Shown here: one piece after another, positions 7,912 through 15,784 of the stretch
Layout: the number at the start of each line of letters is the position of its first letter
How positions within the stretch are numbered: position 1 is the stretch's first letter
Origin: Anammoximicrobium sp032229885
GTDB lineage: Bacteria > Planctomycetota > Planctomycetia > Pirellulales > Pirellulaceae
DNA: 36,060 nucleotides
NCBI GenBank assembly: GCA_032229885.1
Contig: JAVYAJ010000142.1
Coordinates: 1-36,060, forward strand
Direction: 5' to 3'
Position numbers and translations under genes: made by a program
The notes under the pieces: model-generated
What the model was told of the DNA's origin: nothing
What the model saw: only the letters and a program-made list of their open reading frames with translations
Databases searched by the model: none

Positions 7912-9336
7912 ATGTCTGACTCCATATCCTGGATCCAGAGCCTCGCCGCCGAACTGCGGATGTTGCCCGTACTGCTGCTGGCCGCCGTGTTGGCGGTGTT
8001 ATTGAGCCTGAGCCGCTGGCGGCGGATCGCCCCGTATGGCCCGCTGGCGATCGTCTTGTTCCTGCCATGCGCGCTATCGCTGGCCCTGATTGTCTATCCC
8101 CAGGTTTTTCTGCTGTTGGCGACCGTCGATCTGGCCATCCTGTTGATTGCCGGCTCGGATCTTGTGGCACTGCCTTCGCCAACGTCGTTTGCCGTCGAAC
8201 GATCGCTGGTGCGAACCGCATCTTTGAAGAAGCGGCATCCGGTGTCGCTGACGGTCTCGAACCTCAGAGGGCGGGCGTGGGAGACGTGGATTTGCGACGA
8301 TGTCCCGCAGGAGTTCGAGGCGTGGCCCAGCGAGTTCGCTCGGCGTCTGCCCGCGCACAGCCGAATCACATTGCATTACGACTTGACGCCCAGCCGCCGC
8401 GGCTCGTTTGCCCTGGAGGCCGTGCATCTTCGCGTCCGCAGCGGCTTGGGGCTGTGGCAGAGGCATCTGACGATTCCCTGCCGTGACCTGTTGTTCGTCT
8501 ATCCCGATATGCGGCAGTTGAGCGAATACGCGATTCTCGCCCGCACCAACCGGCTGAGCATGATGGGCGTGCGGCGGGCGCGCCGCATCGGTCTGGACCA
8601 TGACTTCGAACGGCTGCGCGACTATACGCCGGACGACAACTACAAGCACGTCGACTGGCGAGCGACCGCCCGCCGCCGCAAGCTGACCGTCAAGGATTTC
8701 CAGGCCAGTCAGAGCCAGCGGATCGTGTTCCTGATCGACTGTGGCCGCATGATGACCAACGAGGCCAGCGGAATCAGCTTGCTGGATCACTCGCTGAACG
8801 CGATGCTGATGTTGGGCTACGTCGCCTTGCAGCGAGGCGACGCGGTCGGACTGATCTGCTTCTCCGACGAGGTCCACACGTTTGTGCCGCCGCGCGGAGG
8901 GATGAACCAGATGAACCGCCTGCTGCACGCGTCGTTCGATCGATTTCCGCGGTTGGTCGAGTCGCGATACGACGACGCGTTCCGGTATCTGGCGACGCGG
9001 TGCAAGAAGCGCGCGCTGGTCGTGCTGGTCACCAACGTGATCGACGAGGTGAACGCCAACCAGATCCTGCGCTGGCTTGGCGCGCTGGCAGGCCGCCACC
9101 TGCCGCTGGGCGTGCTGCTCCGCGATCACCAATTGTTCGACGCCGTCAAAACGCCGGAACCGGTCGGCGACGAACTGTACCGCGCCGCGGCCGCCGCCGA
9201 CATCTTGGCGTGGCGGCATCAAGTGTTGAGCGATCTGCAACACCGCGGCGTGCTGATGCTGGACGTCTTTCCCGAAGACATGACAGCCCCGCTCGTGAAT
9301 CGCTATCTCCAGATCAAAGCCCGTCACCTGCTGTGA
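7912..9336 (+). CDS. DUF58 domain membrane protein
   Basis: A 474-residue protein. Two or three hydrophobic segments at about 17-33, 43-62 and 63-80 anchor it in the membrane. A long extracytoplasmic-type or linker stretch follows, then the DUF58 domain from about 226 (GLDHDFERLRDYTPDDNYKHVDW) and a vWA-like fold (VFLIDCGRMM near 272-281, a degenerate MIDAS). DUF58 proteins usually act with MoxR-type AAA ATPases and vWA/transglutaminase partners in planctomycetes and actinobacteria; none of these partners is next to this copy. ATG 7912 is chosen because longer in-frame starts run into the intergenic repeats and lack any domain. There is no clear ribosome binding site. The biochemical role of the family is unknown. 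Confidence 0.88.
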   Translation: MSDSISWIQSLAAELRMLPVLLLAAVLAVLLSLSRWRRIAPYGPLAIVLFLPCALSLALIVYPQVFLLLATVDLAILLIAGSDLVALPSPTSFAVERSLVRTASLKKRHPVSLTVSNLRGRAWETWICDDVPQEFEAWPSEFARRLPAHSRITLHYDLTPSRRGSFALEAVHLRVRSGLGLWQRHLTIPCRDLLFVYPDMRQLSEYAILARTNRLSMMGVRRARRIGLDHDFERLRDYTPDDNYKHVDWRATARRRKLTVKDFQASQSQRIVFLIDCGRMMTNEASGISLLDHSLNAMLMLGYVALQRGDAVGLICFSDEVHTFVPPRGGMNQMNRLLHASFDRFPRLVESRYDDAFRYLATRCKKRALVVLVTNVIDEVNANQILRWLGALAGRHLPLGVLLRDHQLFDAVKTPEPVGDELYRAAAAADILAWRHQVLSDLQHRGVLMLDVFPEDMTAPLVNRYLQIKARHLL

Positions 9337-9455
9337 CGTCTGACGGGGAAACGCCAAGTCGCAACGGGCCGTCGCCGAGCGTCATCCGCGTTCACCGACC
9401 GATCGAACGGCCGTGGTCGGGGGCGATGATCGTAGGCCGCCAGGCTGAGCCGACG

Positions 9456-9479
9456 AACGCGGGCTCCCGCCCGCAACCC
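9456..9479. repeat. Dispersed palindromic repeat, family B, second copy
   Basis: This is an inverted copy of the element at 70-93: AACGCGGGC, a 4-base centre, then GCCCGCAACCC. The stem bases are identical and only the loop differs. Confidence 0.75.
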
Positions 9480-9542
9480 GAAACGCTCGTACTCGTCATC
9501 CGGCAATCGAGGACGAGTGCGAGGATACGGCACAAACCACTG

Positions 9543-9570
9543 TACAAGATGCGCGCGTGACGCGCGCATC
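9543..9570. repeat. Dispersed palindromic repeat, family C, first copy
   Basis: A perfect 11-base palindrome, GATGCGCGCGT (9548-9558) and ACGCGCGCATC (9560-9570), is flanked by TACAA on its left side. The related element at 35872-35898, in the opposite orientation, has the same GCGCGCATCTTGTA end. Confidence 0.7.
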
Positions 9571-9763
9571 CTGCGGACTGAAGACGCTAGAACGTCTCTG
9601 GTCTCGATGCGACACGTCCGCTTCCCTTCGACGGCGGACAGGGATTCGGTTTGCGTCTCGTAACGTCACTGGCCACCCCTTCCGTCTGGCGCATCAGGAT
9701 GTCTTTTCATCTCCGAAAAGAAGGTTCACGGCGTAGCGTGACGGCTGCCGCGAAGCGACAGAC

Positions 9764-10669
9764 TCAGCGGATGAGCGAACGGCTTGCCGACTCGAGATTC
9801 GCGGAACCGTCGAACGTGCGGTCCACGACGGTCCGGTTGCGACCGTTCAGTTTGGCCAGGCGCAAGGCGACGTCGGCGGCGGCGAATAATACGGGGAAAC
9901 CGCCAGCGGGCAGCCGCGGAGCCCACGCGGCGCCGAGGCACGCGGTGACGCGGGTGTGCGGCGCGTCGGAACAGACCGCGACGCGCCAGGCTTCGACGTC
10001 GGAGATCGCGCTTTCCGGCTCGCATCCGACGAGCAGCAGGGCAAACTCGTCGCCGCCCAGGCGGGCGACATAGTCGTCGTCGCGGACTTCGCCCGCGAGC
10101 CTGCGCGCGACATGACACAGGACTTCATCGCCGGCGATGTATCCGAATCGATCATTGATCGACTTGAAATCGTCCAGATCCAGCAGGGCCAGGCAGAGCG
10201 GAGCGGCCACCGCGTCGCTGGAAGCCGCGCGCGCTTCAAGACGCTCGTTCCAAGCTCGACGATTCGGCAAGCCGGTCAGCGCGTCGGTCAAGGCCAGACG
10301 TTCCCAAGACCGCTGTGATTGGCGAAGCCGCTGGCATTCGCGTCGCCAGCGAACCGCTTCGGCCAGCAGCGTGCACGCCATCCGCAGTTCGCGAGACTGG
10401 CAGTCCGCGGGCAGGCACAGATCCGCGGACATGCCTTCGCCCACGCGCACGATCCCCAGTTCTCCGGCCCGCCACGCTTGTCGCACCCGGTCGTTGGGCA
10501 AAGCGTCGGCATCGATCGCGGCTCGATCGGTCAGAATCAGATCCGGTACGAGATCGCGCGGCGCGTCCGCAGCCTTGCACAGCAACGCGACGCCGGCCAG
10601 CATTTCCGCCCATCGGTGAGCTGACGTCGGATCCTCGGTCAGCACCATCACATGCGGAGGACGATTCAT
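9764..10669 (-). CDS. Diguanylate cyclase (GGDEF) with degenerate receiver domain
   Basis: A 301-residue protein predicted to make cyclic di-GMP from two GTP. The GGDEF domain covers about 122-290; the active-site motif GGDEF is intact at 205-209 and the product-inhibition site RxxD is present at 196-199 (RDDD), five residues upstream as in feedback-regulated enzymes. Residues 1-110 look like a response-regulator receiver: an acidic pair Glu12-Asp13, a likely phosphoacceptor Asp48 in PDLILTD, and an LP at 86-87 where receivers have the conserved KP. The missing Lys suggests the receiver is degenerate. No histidine kinase is nearby. ATG 10669 is chosen because longer frames run into pyrB; the ribosome binding site is weak. 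It is divergent from pyrB. Confidence 0.88.
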   Translation of the reverse strand: MNRPPHVMVLTEDPTSAHRWAEMLAGVALLCKAADAPRDLVPDLILTDRAAIDADALPNDRVRQAWRAGELGIVRVGEGMSADLCLPADCQSRELRMACTLLAEAVRWRRECQRLRQSQRSWERLALTDALTGLPNRRAWNERLEARAASSDAVAAPLCLALLDLDDFKSINDRFGYIAGDEVLCHVARRLAGEVRDDDYVARLGGDEFALLLVGCEPESAISDVEAWRVAVCSDAPHTRVTACLGAAWAPRLPAGGFPVLFAAADVALRLAKLNGRNRTVVDRTFDGSANLESASRSLIR

Positions 10670-10758
10670 GGCGGTATGCGGCGGTTCGCGCGCGCAACGA
10701 TGGCGACGACGCAGCCATCGGATGGGGCAGAGGAACGAGTATCGTGGGCCATGTTTGC

Positions 10759-10786
10759 TTGTCTCGGAACCTTCAATTGTTATACT
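10759..10786 (+). promoter_or_regulatory. Candidate promoter of pyrB
   Basis: TTGTCT at 10759-10764 and TATACT at 10781-10786 have a 16-base spacer. They lie in the gap between the divergent GGDEF gene and pyrB and would give a leader of roughly 165 bases before the pyrB start. Confidence 0.45.
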
Positions 10787-10811
10787 CGATGCGTTTGCTG
10801 TCAAAGGCGAG

Positions 10812-10940
10812 CGGTCGAGGGGAATCGACCGACCGGGGCGGGCCACGTCGCGCGATTCGCGCGAGCAGACCGCGGACTTCCGCTGCTGGAGTTCTCGAGC
10901 CATCCCGGACGAGCCGGTGTTCTGTCGGGCGATGCGCCCG
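10812..10940 (+). promoter_or_regulatory. pyrB leader with three perfect hairpins
   Basis: Three perfect stems lie in a row between the candidate promoter and the pyrB ribosome binding site: CGGTCGA/TCGACCG (10812-10818 with 10825-10831), TCGCGCG/CGCGCGA (10848-10854 with 10858-10864) and CGGGCG/CGCCCG (10926-10931 with 10935-10940). The last ends 3 bases before the GAGAAAGGA binding site. Pyrimidine genes are often controlled in their leaders, but no PyrR-binding consensus or U-tract terminator is recognisable, so this may simply reflect high GC content. Confidence 0.3.
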
Positions 10941-10958
10941 CGCGAGAAAGGACGATCT

Positions 10959-11966
10959 GTGACTGCGACGAACGATGTCTCGGAATTCGGTCCGGCGCCG
11001 CAATTTCCCGCCGGCTGGCAGCGGCGGCACCTGTTGGGACTGGAAGATCTGTCGAGCGCTGAAATTCTCGACATCCTGGATGCGGCCGCGGCTTTCAAAT
11101 CCGCGACGGGCGGCTTTCGTCGCAAACTGACCGAGTTGCAGGGCAAGACGACGGCGAACCTGTTCTTCGAGAACTCGACGCGCACCCGGAACAGCTTTTC
11201 CTTGGCGGCCCGCCGCTTGGGCGCAGACACGGTCGAGTTCGTGGCGTCCGGCAGCAGCCTGTCCAAGGGCGAGTCGTTTATCGACACGGCCAGAAACATC
11301 GAGTCGATGAACGTGGATGTGATGGTGGTGCGACACAAGACGCCCGGCGCGCCGCTGCTGTTGTCTCAGAATGTCCGTTGCGGCGTGATCAACGCCGGAG
11401 ATGGCCCCCACGAGCATCCGACGCAGGGGTTGCTGGACATCATGACCATCCGCGAGCACGGGCGAAAGTTCGAGGGACTGACCGTGGCGCTGGTGGGGGA
11501 CATCGCGTACAGCCGCACCGCCCGCTCGAACATCTGGGGGCTCAAGAAGCTGGGCGCGCACGTAATCGTCTGCGGTCCGGCGACGCTGGTGTCGCGGCGG
11601 TGGAGCGAGCTGGGCGTCGAAGTGGCTCACAATTTGGACGAGATCCTGCCGCGTTGCGACGTCTTGAACCTGCTGAGGATCCAGTTCGAACGGCAGCACA
11701 CCCGCCCGTTTCCGTCGGTCCGCGAATACGCGCTGCTGTTCGCCATGAACCGCGAACGCATGGCTCGAGCCAAACCCGACATCTTGATCATGGCGCCCGG
11801 CCCGATCAATCGCGGCGTCGAAATCACGCCGGATGTGGCCGATGGCCCACAGTCCGTGATCCTGGATCAAGTGACCAACGGCGTGGCCGTCCGGATGGCC
11901 GTCCTGTGGCTGGTGGTTGGCGCCGCTGCGCGCGCCGGCCAGGCCGCCGCCGTGGCACGCGCCTAG
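10959..11966 (+). CDS. pyrB: Aspartate carbamoyltransferase catalytic subunit
   Basis: A 335-residue protein that joins carbamoyl phosphate and aspartate to form carbamoyl aspartate, the first committed step of pyrimidine synthesis in the cytoplasm. The carbamoyl-phosphate-binding motif STRTR is at 73-77 within FFENSTRTRNSF, the SKGES loop at 102-106 and HPTQGLLD about 55 residues later. The family's HPGPxNRG element appears as MAPGPINRG, so the usual His is Ala. The GTG at 10959 is chosen because GAGAAAGGA ends 6 bases upstream; an in-frame ATG at 10932 falls inside a hairpin and has no binding site. The regulatory subunit (pyrI) and other pyr genes are not adjacent. Confidence 0.94.
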   Translation: MTATNDVSEFGPAPQFPAGWQRRHLLGLEDLSSAEILDILDAAAAFKSATGGFRRKLTELQGKTTANLFFENSTRTRNSFSLAARRLGADTVEFVASGSSLSKGESFIDTARNIESMNVDVMVVRHKTPGAPLLLSQNVRCGVINAGDGPHEHPTQGLLDIMTIREHGRKFEGLTVALVGDIAYSRTARSNIWGLKKLGAHVIVCGPATLVSRRWSELGVEVAHNLDEILPRCDVLNLLRIQFERQHTRPFPSVREYALLFAMNRERMARAKPDILIMAPGPINRGVEITPDVADGPQSVILDQVTNGVAVRMAVLWLVVGAAARAGQAAAVARA

Positions 11967-12072
11967 CGCGCCGCCGCTGCGGCCTCGATTTTGTCGAACG
12001 ACGACATGTGCTGCCGCTTGCCGTCGGGCGCGTCACATGCAGAGGACGGATGGCGACGGGCAAACGGCGGCG

Positions 12073-15000
12073 TTATTCGGCGCGCAGCGCGGCCAGCAGC
12101 CGCGTCCGCAGCACGGTGCGCGCACAGACTAGACTGGTCAGGCTGCCGACGACCAGCACGACGGCCAGCAGCATCGCCGGATCGGCCAGCGGAATCGAGG
12201 CGGCGCCGCTCAGCATTTGAGGCAACGTGATGAACGAGGCGGCCAGAAAGCCGCTTGCCAGACCGCCGACCAGCAGCAGCAGGGTCTCGAGCATCACCAG
12301 GCCGGCCAGTCTTCGGCGGCGGAATCCGACGGCTCGCAGCAACGCCAGCTCGCCGCGTCGTTCGACGATATTCCGTATTTGGACTGCCGCCAAGCCGAAC
12401 GTCCCCAGCAGCAGCCCCAACGCGCCCAGGCTCTGAAACGTGCTGAGATACGTGTTCTGAACGGCCAGGAGATCGGCCAGACGCTCGCGGGCCGAGGTCA
12501 CAGCGAGCCCCTGGTCGCTCAGCCGATCTTCCAGCGTCGCGGCCACCGCCGGTGCGCGGCCGTCCGGCGCGCGGATCAGGAAATAGCGATATCCGCTGAC
12601 ATCGGGGAAACAGGCCAGAAAATCAGCCTCGCCGATCAGCAGCACGCCCTGCAGAATGCTGTTGCTCAACAGGCCGGCCACGCGAAACCGAACCTCGCCG
12701 ACCCCGGGATAGGTCAGTTCAAACTCGGCGCCCACGCCGCCGTACAGATGCAGACTATACAGGGCCGTGTTCTGATCGAGGACGACCGGGATGGCGATCT
12801 GCTCGTCTGGATCGGCGGCCGCGCGACGCGGCGTGGTCGCGGACAACAGCCGCCACGGATTGGCCCGATCCGCGGCCGCGCGTGCGGCGCTGGCGCTCCA
12901 CGTAAACGCCGGATCGGTGGAATCGTCGAAATGGCGGATGAACGCCTGGGTGACGCCCAGAATCCGCGGCTGCGCCGACTGGTACAGATTGAGACAACTC
13001 GCGTCATCGCCGGCTTGCATTCGCAAGGACAGGACCGTGACGCCGTCGAGCATCGCCGCGCGATCGGCCACGAGCTGCTCGCGGCCTTGCGGCGTGCTCC
13101 AGTCGCCGAACACCGGTTCGGCGCTCTCGGCGATCAGGTCGAATCCGCCGGTTCCCGACTCGGTCGGCGCCAGACGAAAAGCGCTCATCGCCACGATCAA
13201 AAAACTGGCCACCGCCACCAGGCCGACGGTCAAGACGCTGCGACCGGGATTTCGGGCGACGTTCCGGATCGCGAGCCACCGCAGGCTCGTGATCGCGGTT
13301 CGAAGTCCGGCGCGGCCGCCCATCTTGAGAAAGCGGCGAACGACGCTCAACAAGCCGGCCAGGGCCAGCATCCCCGCGGCGACAAAGACGCCCGCCTGCG
13401 CTTCGCCACCGAAGGCCCGCGCCGCGACGCTGGACGCGCCGGCCGCCGCGAGCAGACCGCCGGCCACGATCCATCCAGCGCGCCCCGCCGCGGCATACGT
13501 CACTTCGTTGGCCGCGGTGGTTTGTCCGCCCAGCAATCGGCGAATTGAGACCCGGACGGCTTGTCGCAGACTCAGACGGATCGTCAGCGCGCCGACGATC
13601 AGGCCGCTCGTCCAACCGATCATCAAGCTGGGCGGCGTCATATACAGCCGGAGAAACGGCGTCAAGATCGCGCCGAGCCACCAGGTCGTCAAGCCGATCA
13701 GCATCGTCGCGGCATAGGCGACGCCCAGGATCACGCCGAACGTCGCGCCGCCCGCGCTGACGACACACGCTTCGGCTGTCAGCAGCCGCGCAATCGTCGC
13801 CGGACGAAAGCCCAAGGCTCGCAGCGTGCCGATCTCACGCGCCCTGCGCTCGACACCTAGCCGAAACAACAGCGCGACCAGCAGCAACGCCGCGACAATG
13901 ATGAACGTACTGAGCATCAGGAACAGCACGTCGAAGGGCGTCGTGCCCGCCGAGGCTGCGAGGCCGCGCTGCTTGACGGGCAGGAACGCAAAGCCCAGCG
14001 CCGCCCGGTCGCGGTCGAGCTCGTGGACCAAGGCCGCCGCGACCTTGTCTTTCAAGCCAGCGGCGGCGGCGTCCGACGGGATCGGAATCCGCAGCGATGT
14101 GATCTCGCCAAACCGGCTGCCCCACAGTCGTCGTCCCGCGGCCGGCGACACGAACGCCTTGGGGGTCGTGCGATGGTTCCGCCAGTATTCGTCGTCGGCC
14201 GGTCGGATCCGCGAGCGGTCGACGGGGAACGGCGCATCCCAGCGGTCGATCGATTCTTGGTCCGTAAAGCCGTCGACGGTGGGCGTCAGGTCGGGGTCGT
14301 TCACCAACGTCGGACGCCGCGCGTACACGGCCGGCCGGTTGCGGCGCATCGGCTGCGCGGGCTCGGTCAGCGGCACGACCGCCTTGACGCGGAACTCGGC
14401 GGTTTCTTCTTCCAGCCGTCCGTGTACGCTCTCCGGCCGGTAGAACGTCACGCGAATCCGATCGCCGGGCGCAGCCTCCAACTCGCGCGCGGTCCAACTG
14501 TTCAACGCGATCTCGTCGTCGGCCAGGTGGATCGGCCGCGCGTCGTCGTCCACCAGCGGACCGAGGACGGGCTGCGAGGCGGTCGCGGTGATCAGTGAAT
14601 AGGGAATGGATCGCGCGCCGCGCGGCGCGCCGACCTTGTCCAATGCGTTGGCCAGGTACGTCGACACCGGCTGGGCATCGAACGGCGCGACGGCGCGATG
14701 CACCGCCGCGGCGGCGGGCGGCGAAAGCATTAGACGATCCGTCGTCAGATCCAGATAGTCGAAGACGACCGCCTCTGGCTGGCTCGCGTCGGCCGGAAAC
14801 GTCGTCCGGACGCGGCGTAGGGCAAAGCCATAGTCTTCGAGCGAGGGCCGAAAGGCTTGCGCCAACGCCCGCTCGGCCTCGGCGTCGGGCGGCCGATCCG
14901 CCGATGGCCCGGCGACCAGAATCGCGTTCACGCGATCACGCTCGTCGAGCGCCGCCTGCAAAGTCTCCGAAGCGACGTACGCGTTGCGAGGCGTCATCTG

Positions 15001-15621
15001 GCTAGCGGTCAGGCTGAACCGGCCGAGACTTTCCGCCGGCACGATCGCGGTGACCCGCAAATCGGACAGCGCGCTGACGCGTTCCGACTTACGGCCCAGC
15101 GGGCTGTCGGCGGGAACCTGGTTCGCGCTCGGCAGCCGCAGCACCACCCGGTCGCCGACGGCGAGCTGCAGATCTTCGGCCAGCGGCGCATTGACCACGA
15201 TCTCGTCGCGACCGGGCAGCTGGCGCGGTCGATGGCGCGGATCGCCCAGCTCCCAAAACGAGGCATCACTGCCGACGATCAGGATCTGAGACGCGCGGGC
15301 TGGGCGGCTCGATCCGTGCCGTTCGAGCGTGCCGCGAGGGAACAGAATGGCGGGAACGGCGGCGGTGTAGTGCCGTTGAAACCGTGGATCGGCTGCCAGA
15401 CGCTCGACCGTGTCGATCGCGAAAAATCGATCCGTTGCCAGCGCCTCGTCGATCCGTCCCAGGCGATCCAGCGTCAAATGCCGCAGGCTGCCTCGCACCG
15501 AGTCGCCCACCAGCAAGGCGCCCGTCAGCACGGCCGTGCCCGCCGCAATGCCCAGCGAGACAGCCAGGTGGACGCGCCAATGGAAGCGGAGGCTGGCCAG
15601 GACAAAACGCCATATCGACAT
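12073..15621 (-). CDS. Large FtsX/MacB-type ABC transporter permease
   Basis: A 1182-residue membrane protein with about ten predicted membrane segments. One near residues 18-40 is followed by a periplasmic-type domain of about 510 residues, then a first FtsX domain with three segments (about 563-690; REIGTLRALGFRPATI). Two more segments and another single one come next, then a second periplasmic part, and a second FtsX domain ends the protein (about 1060-1182; ELALLRAVGFRRRRL). This double-FtsX layout is typical of permeases that move lipids, lipoproteins or peptides out of the membrane with a separate ATPase, like the YbbP/LolE group. No ATP-binding subunit is encoded in this window, so the substrate is open. 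It starts 163 bases after the HEAT-repeat gene on the same strand and might share its transcript. Confidence 0.88.
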   Translation of the reverse strand: MSIWRFVLASLRFHWRVHLAVSLGIAAGTAVLTGALLVGDSVRGSLRHLTLDRLGRIDEALATDRFFAIDTVERLAADPRFQRHYTAAVPAILFPRGTLERHGSSRPARASQILIVGSDASFWELGDPRHRPRQLPGRDEIVVNAPLAEDLQLAVGDRVVLRLPSANQVPADSPLGRKSERVSALSDLRVTAIVPAESLGRFSLTASQMTPRNAYVASETLQAALDERDRVNAILVAGPSADRPPDAEAERALAQAFRPSLEDYGFALRRVRTTFPADASQPEAVVFDYLDLTTDRLMLSPPAAAAVHRAVAPFDAQPVSTYLANALDKVGAPRGARSIPYSLITATASQPVLGPLVDDDARPIHLADDEIALNSWTARELEAAPGDRIRVTFYRPESVHGRLEEETAEFRVKAVVPLTEPAQPMRRNRPAVYARRPTLVNDPDLTPTVDGFTDQESIDRWDAPFPVDRSRIRPADDEYWRNHRTTPKAFVSPAAGRRLWGSRFGEITSLRIPIPSDAAAAGLKDKVAAALVHELDRDRAALGFAFLPVKQRGLAASAGTTPFDVLFLMLSTFIIVAALLLVALLFRLGVERRAREIGTLRALGFRPATIARLLTAEACVVSAGGATFGVILGVAYAATMLIGLTTWWLGAILTPFLRLYMTPPSLMIGWTSGLIVGALTIRLSLRQAVRVSIRRLLGGQTTAANEVTYAAAGRAGWIVAGGLLAAAGASSVAARAFGGEAQAGVFVAAGMLALAGLLSVVRRFLKMGGRAGLRTAITSLRWLAIRNVARNPGRSVLTVGLVAVASFLIVAMSAFRLAPTESGTGGFDLIAESAEPVFGDWSTPQGREQLVADRAAMLDGVTVLSLRMQAGDDASCLNLYQSAQPRILGVTQAFIRHFDDSTDPAFTWSASAARAAADRANPWRLLSATTPRRAAADPDEQIAIPVVLDQNTALYSLHLYGGVGAEFELTYPGVGEVRFRVAGLLSNSILQGVLLIGEADFLACFPDVSGYRYFLIRAPDGRAPAVAATLEDRLSDQGLAVTSARERLADLLAVQNTYLSTFQSLGALGLLLGTFGLAAVQIRNIVERRGELALLRAVGFRRRRLAGLVMLETLLLLVGGLASGFLAASFITLPQMLSGAASIPLADPAMLLAVVLVVGSLTSLVCARTVLRTRLLAALRAE

Positions 15622-15784
15622 GACCGAGTTCCGCCTCCGTTCGCTGTTGTATCCGGCCGCCCTTGCCCACGCGCGGGCATGGCGTCAAGACGAAGCCTGG
15701 GCATAGCGCGATCGCCAAGCCGCGGGAATCGCGCACGTTGGCAAGCGCGGCCACCGACAAATTGAAATCGGAGAACGCGGTGGC

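Larger units (their letters stand above)
9337..9763. other. Convergent intergenic region with repeats B and C
   Basis: This 427-base gap lies between the ends of the DUF58 and GGDEF genes. It contains palindromes of family B (9456-9479) and family C (9543-9570) and, between them, a 7-base inverted repeat, ACTCGTC and GACGAGT, around 9490-9520. No gene is evident. Some of these structures could help end both converging transcripts, but none is followed by a U-tract. Confidence 0.5.

Noticed and set aside
10670..11338. Possible 223-residue N-terminal extension of the GGDEF protein
   Set aside because: The extension runs across the pyrB coding region and has no domain; the receiver-like domain begins at the ATG at 10669.
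11967..12072. Intrinsic terminator after pyrB
   Set aside because: A short GCCGC/GCGGC stem is followed by TTTT only after several bases; too weak to call.
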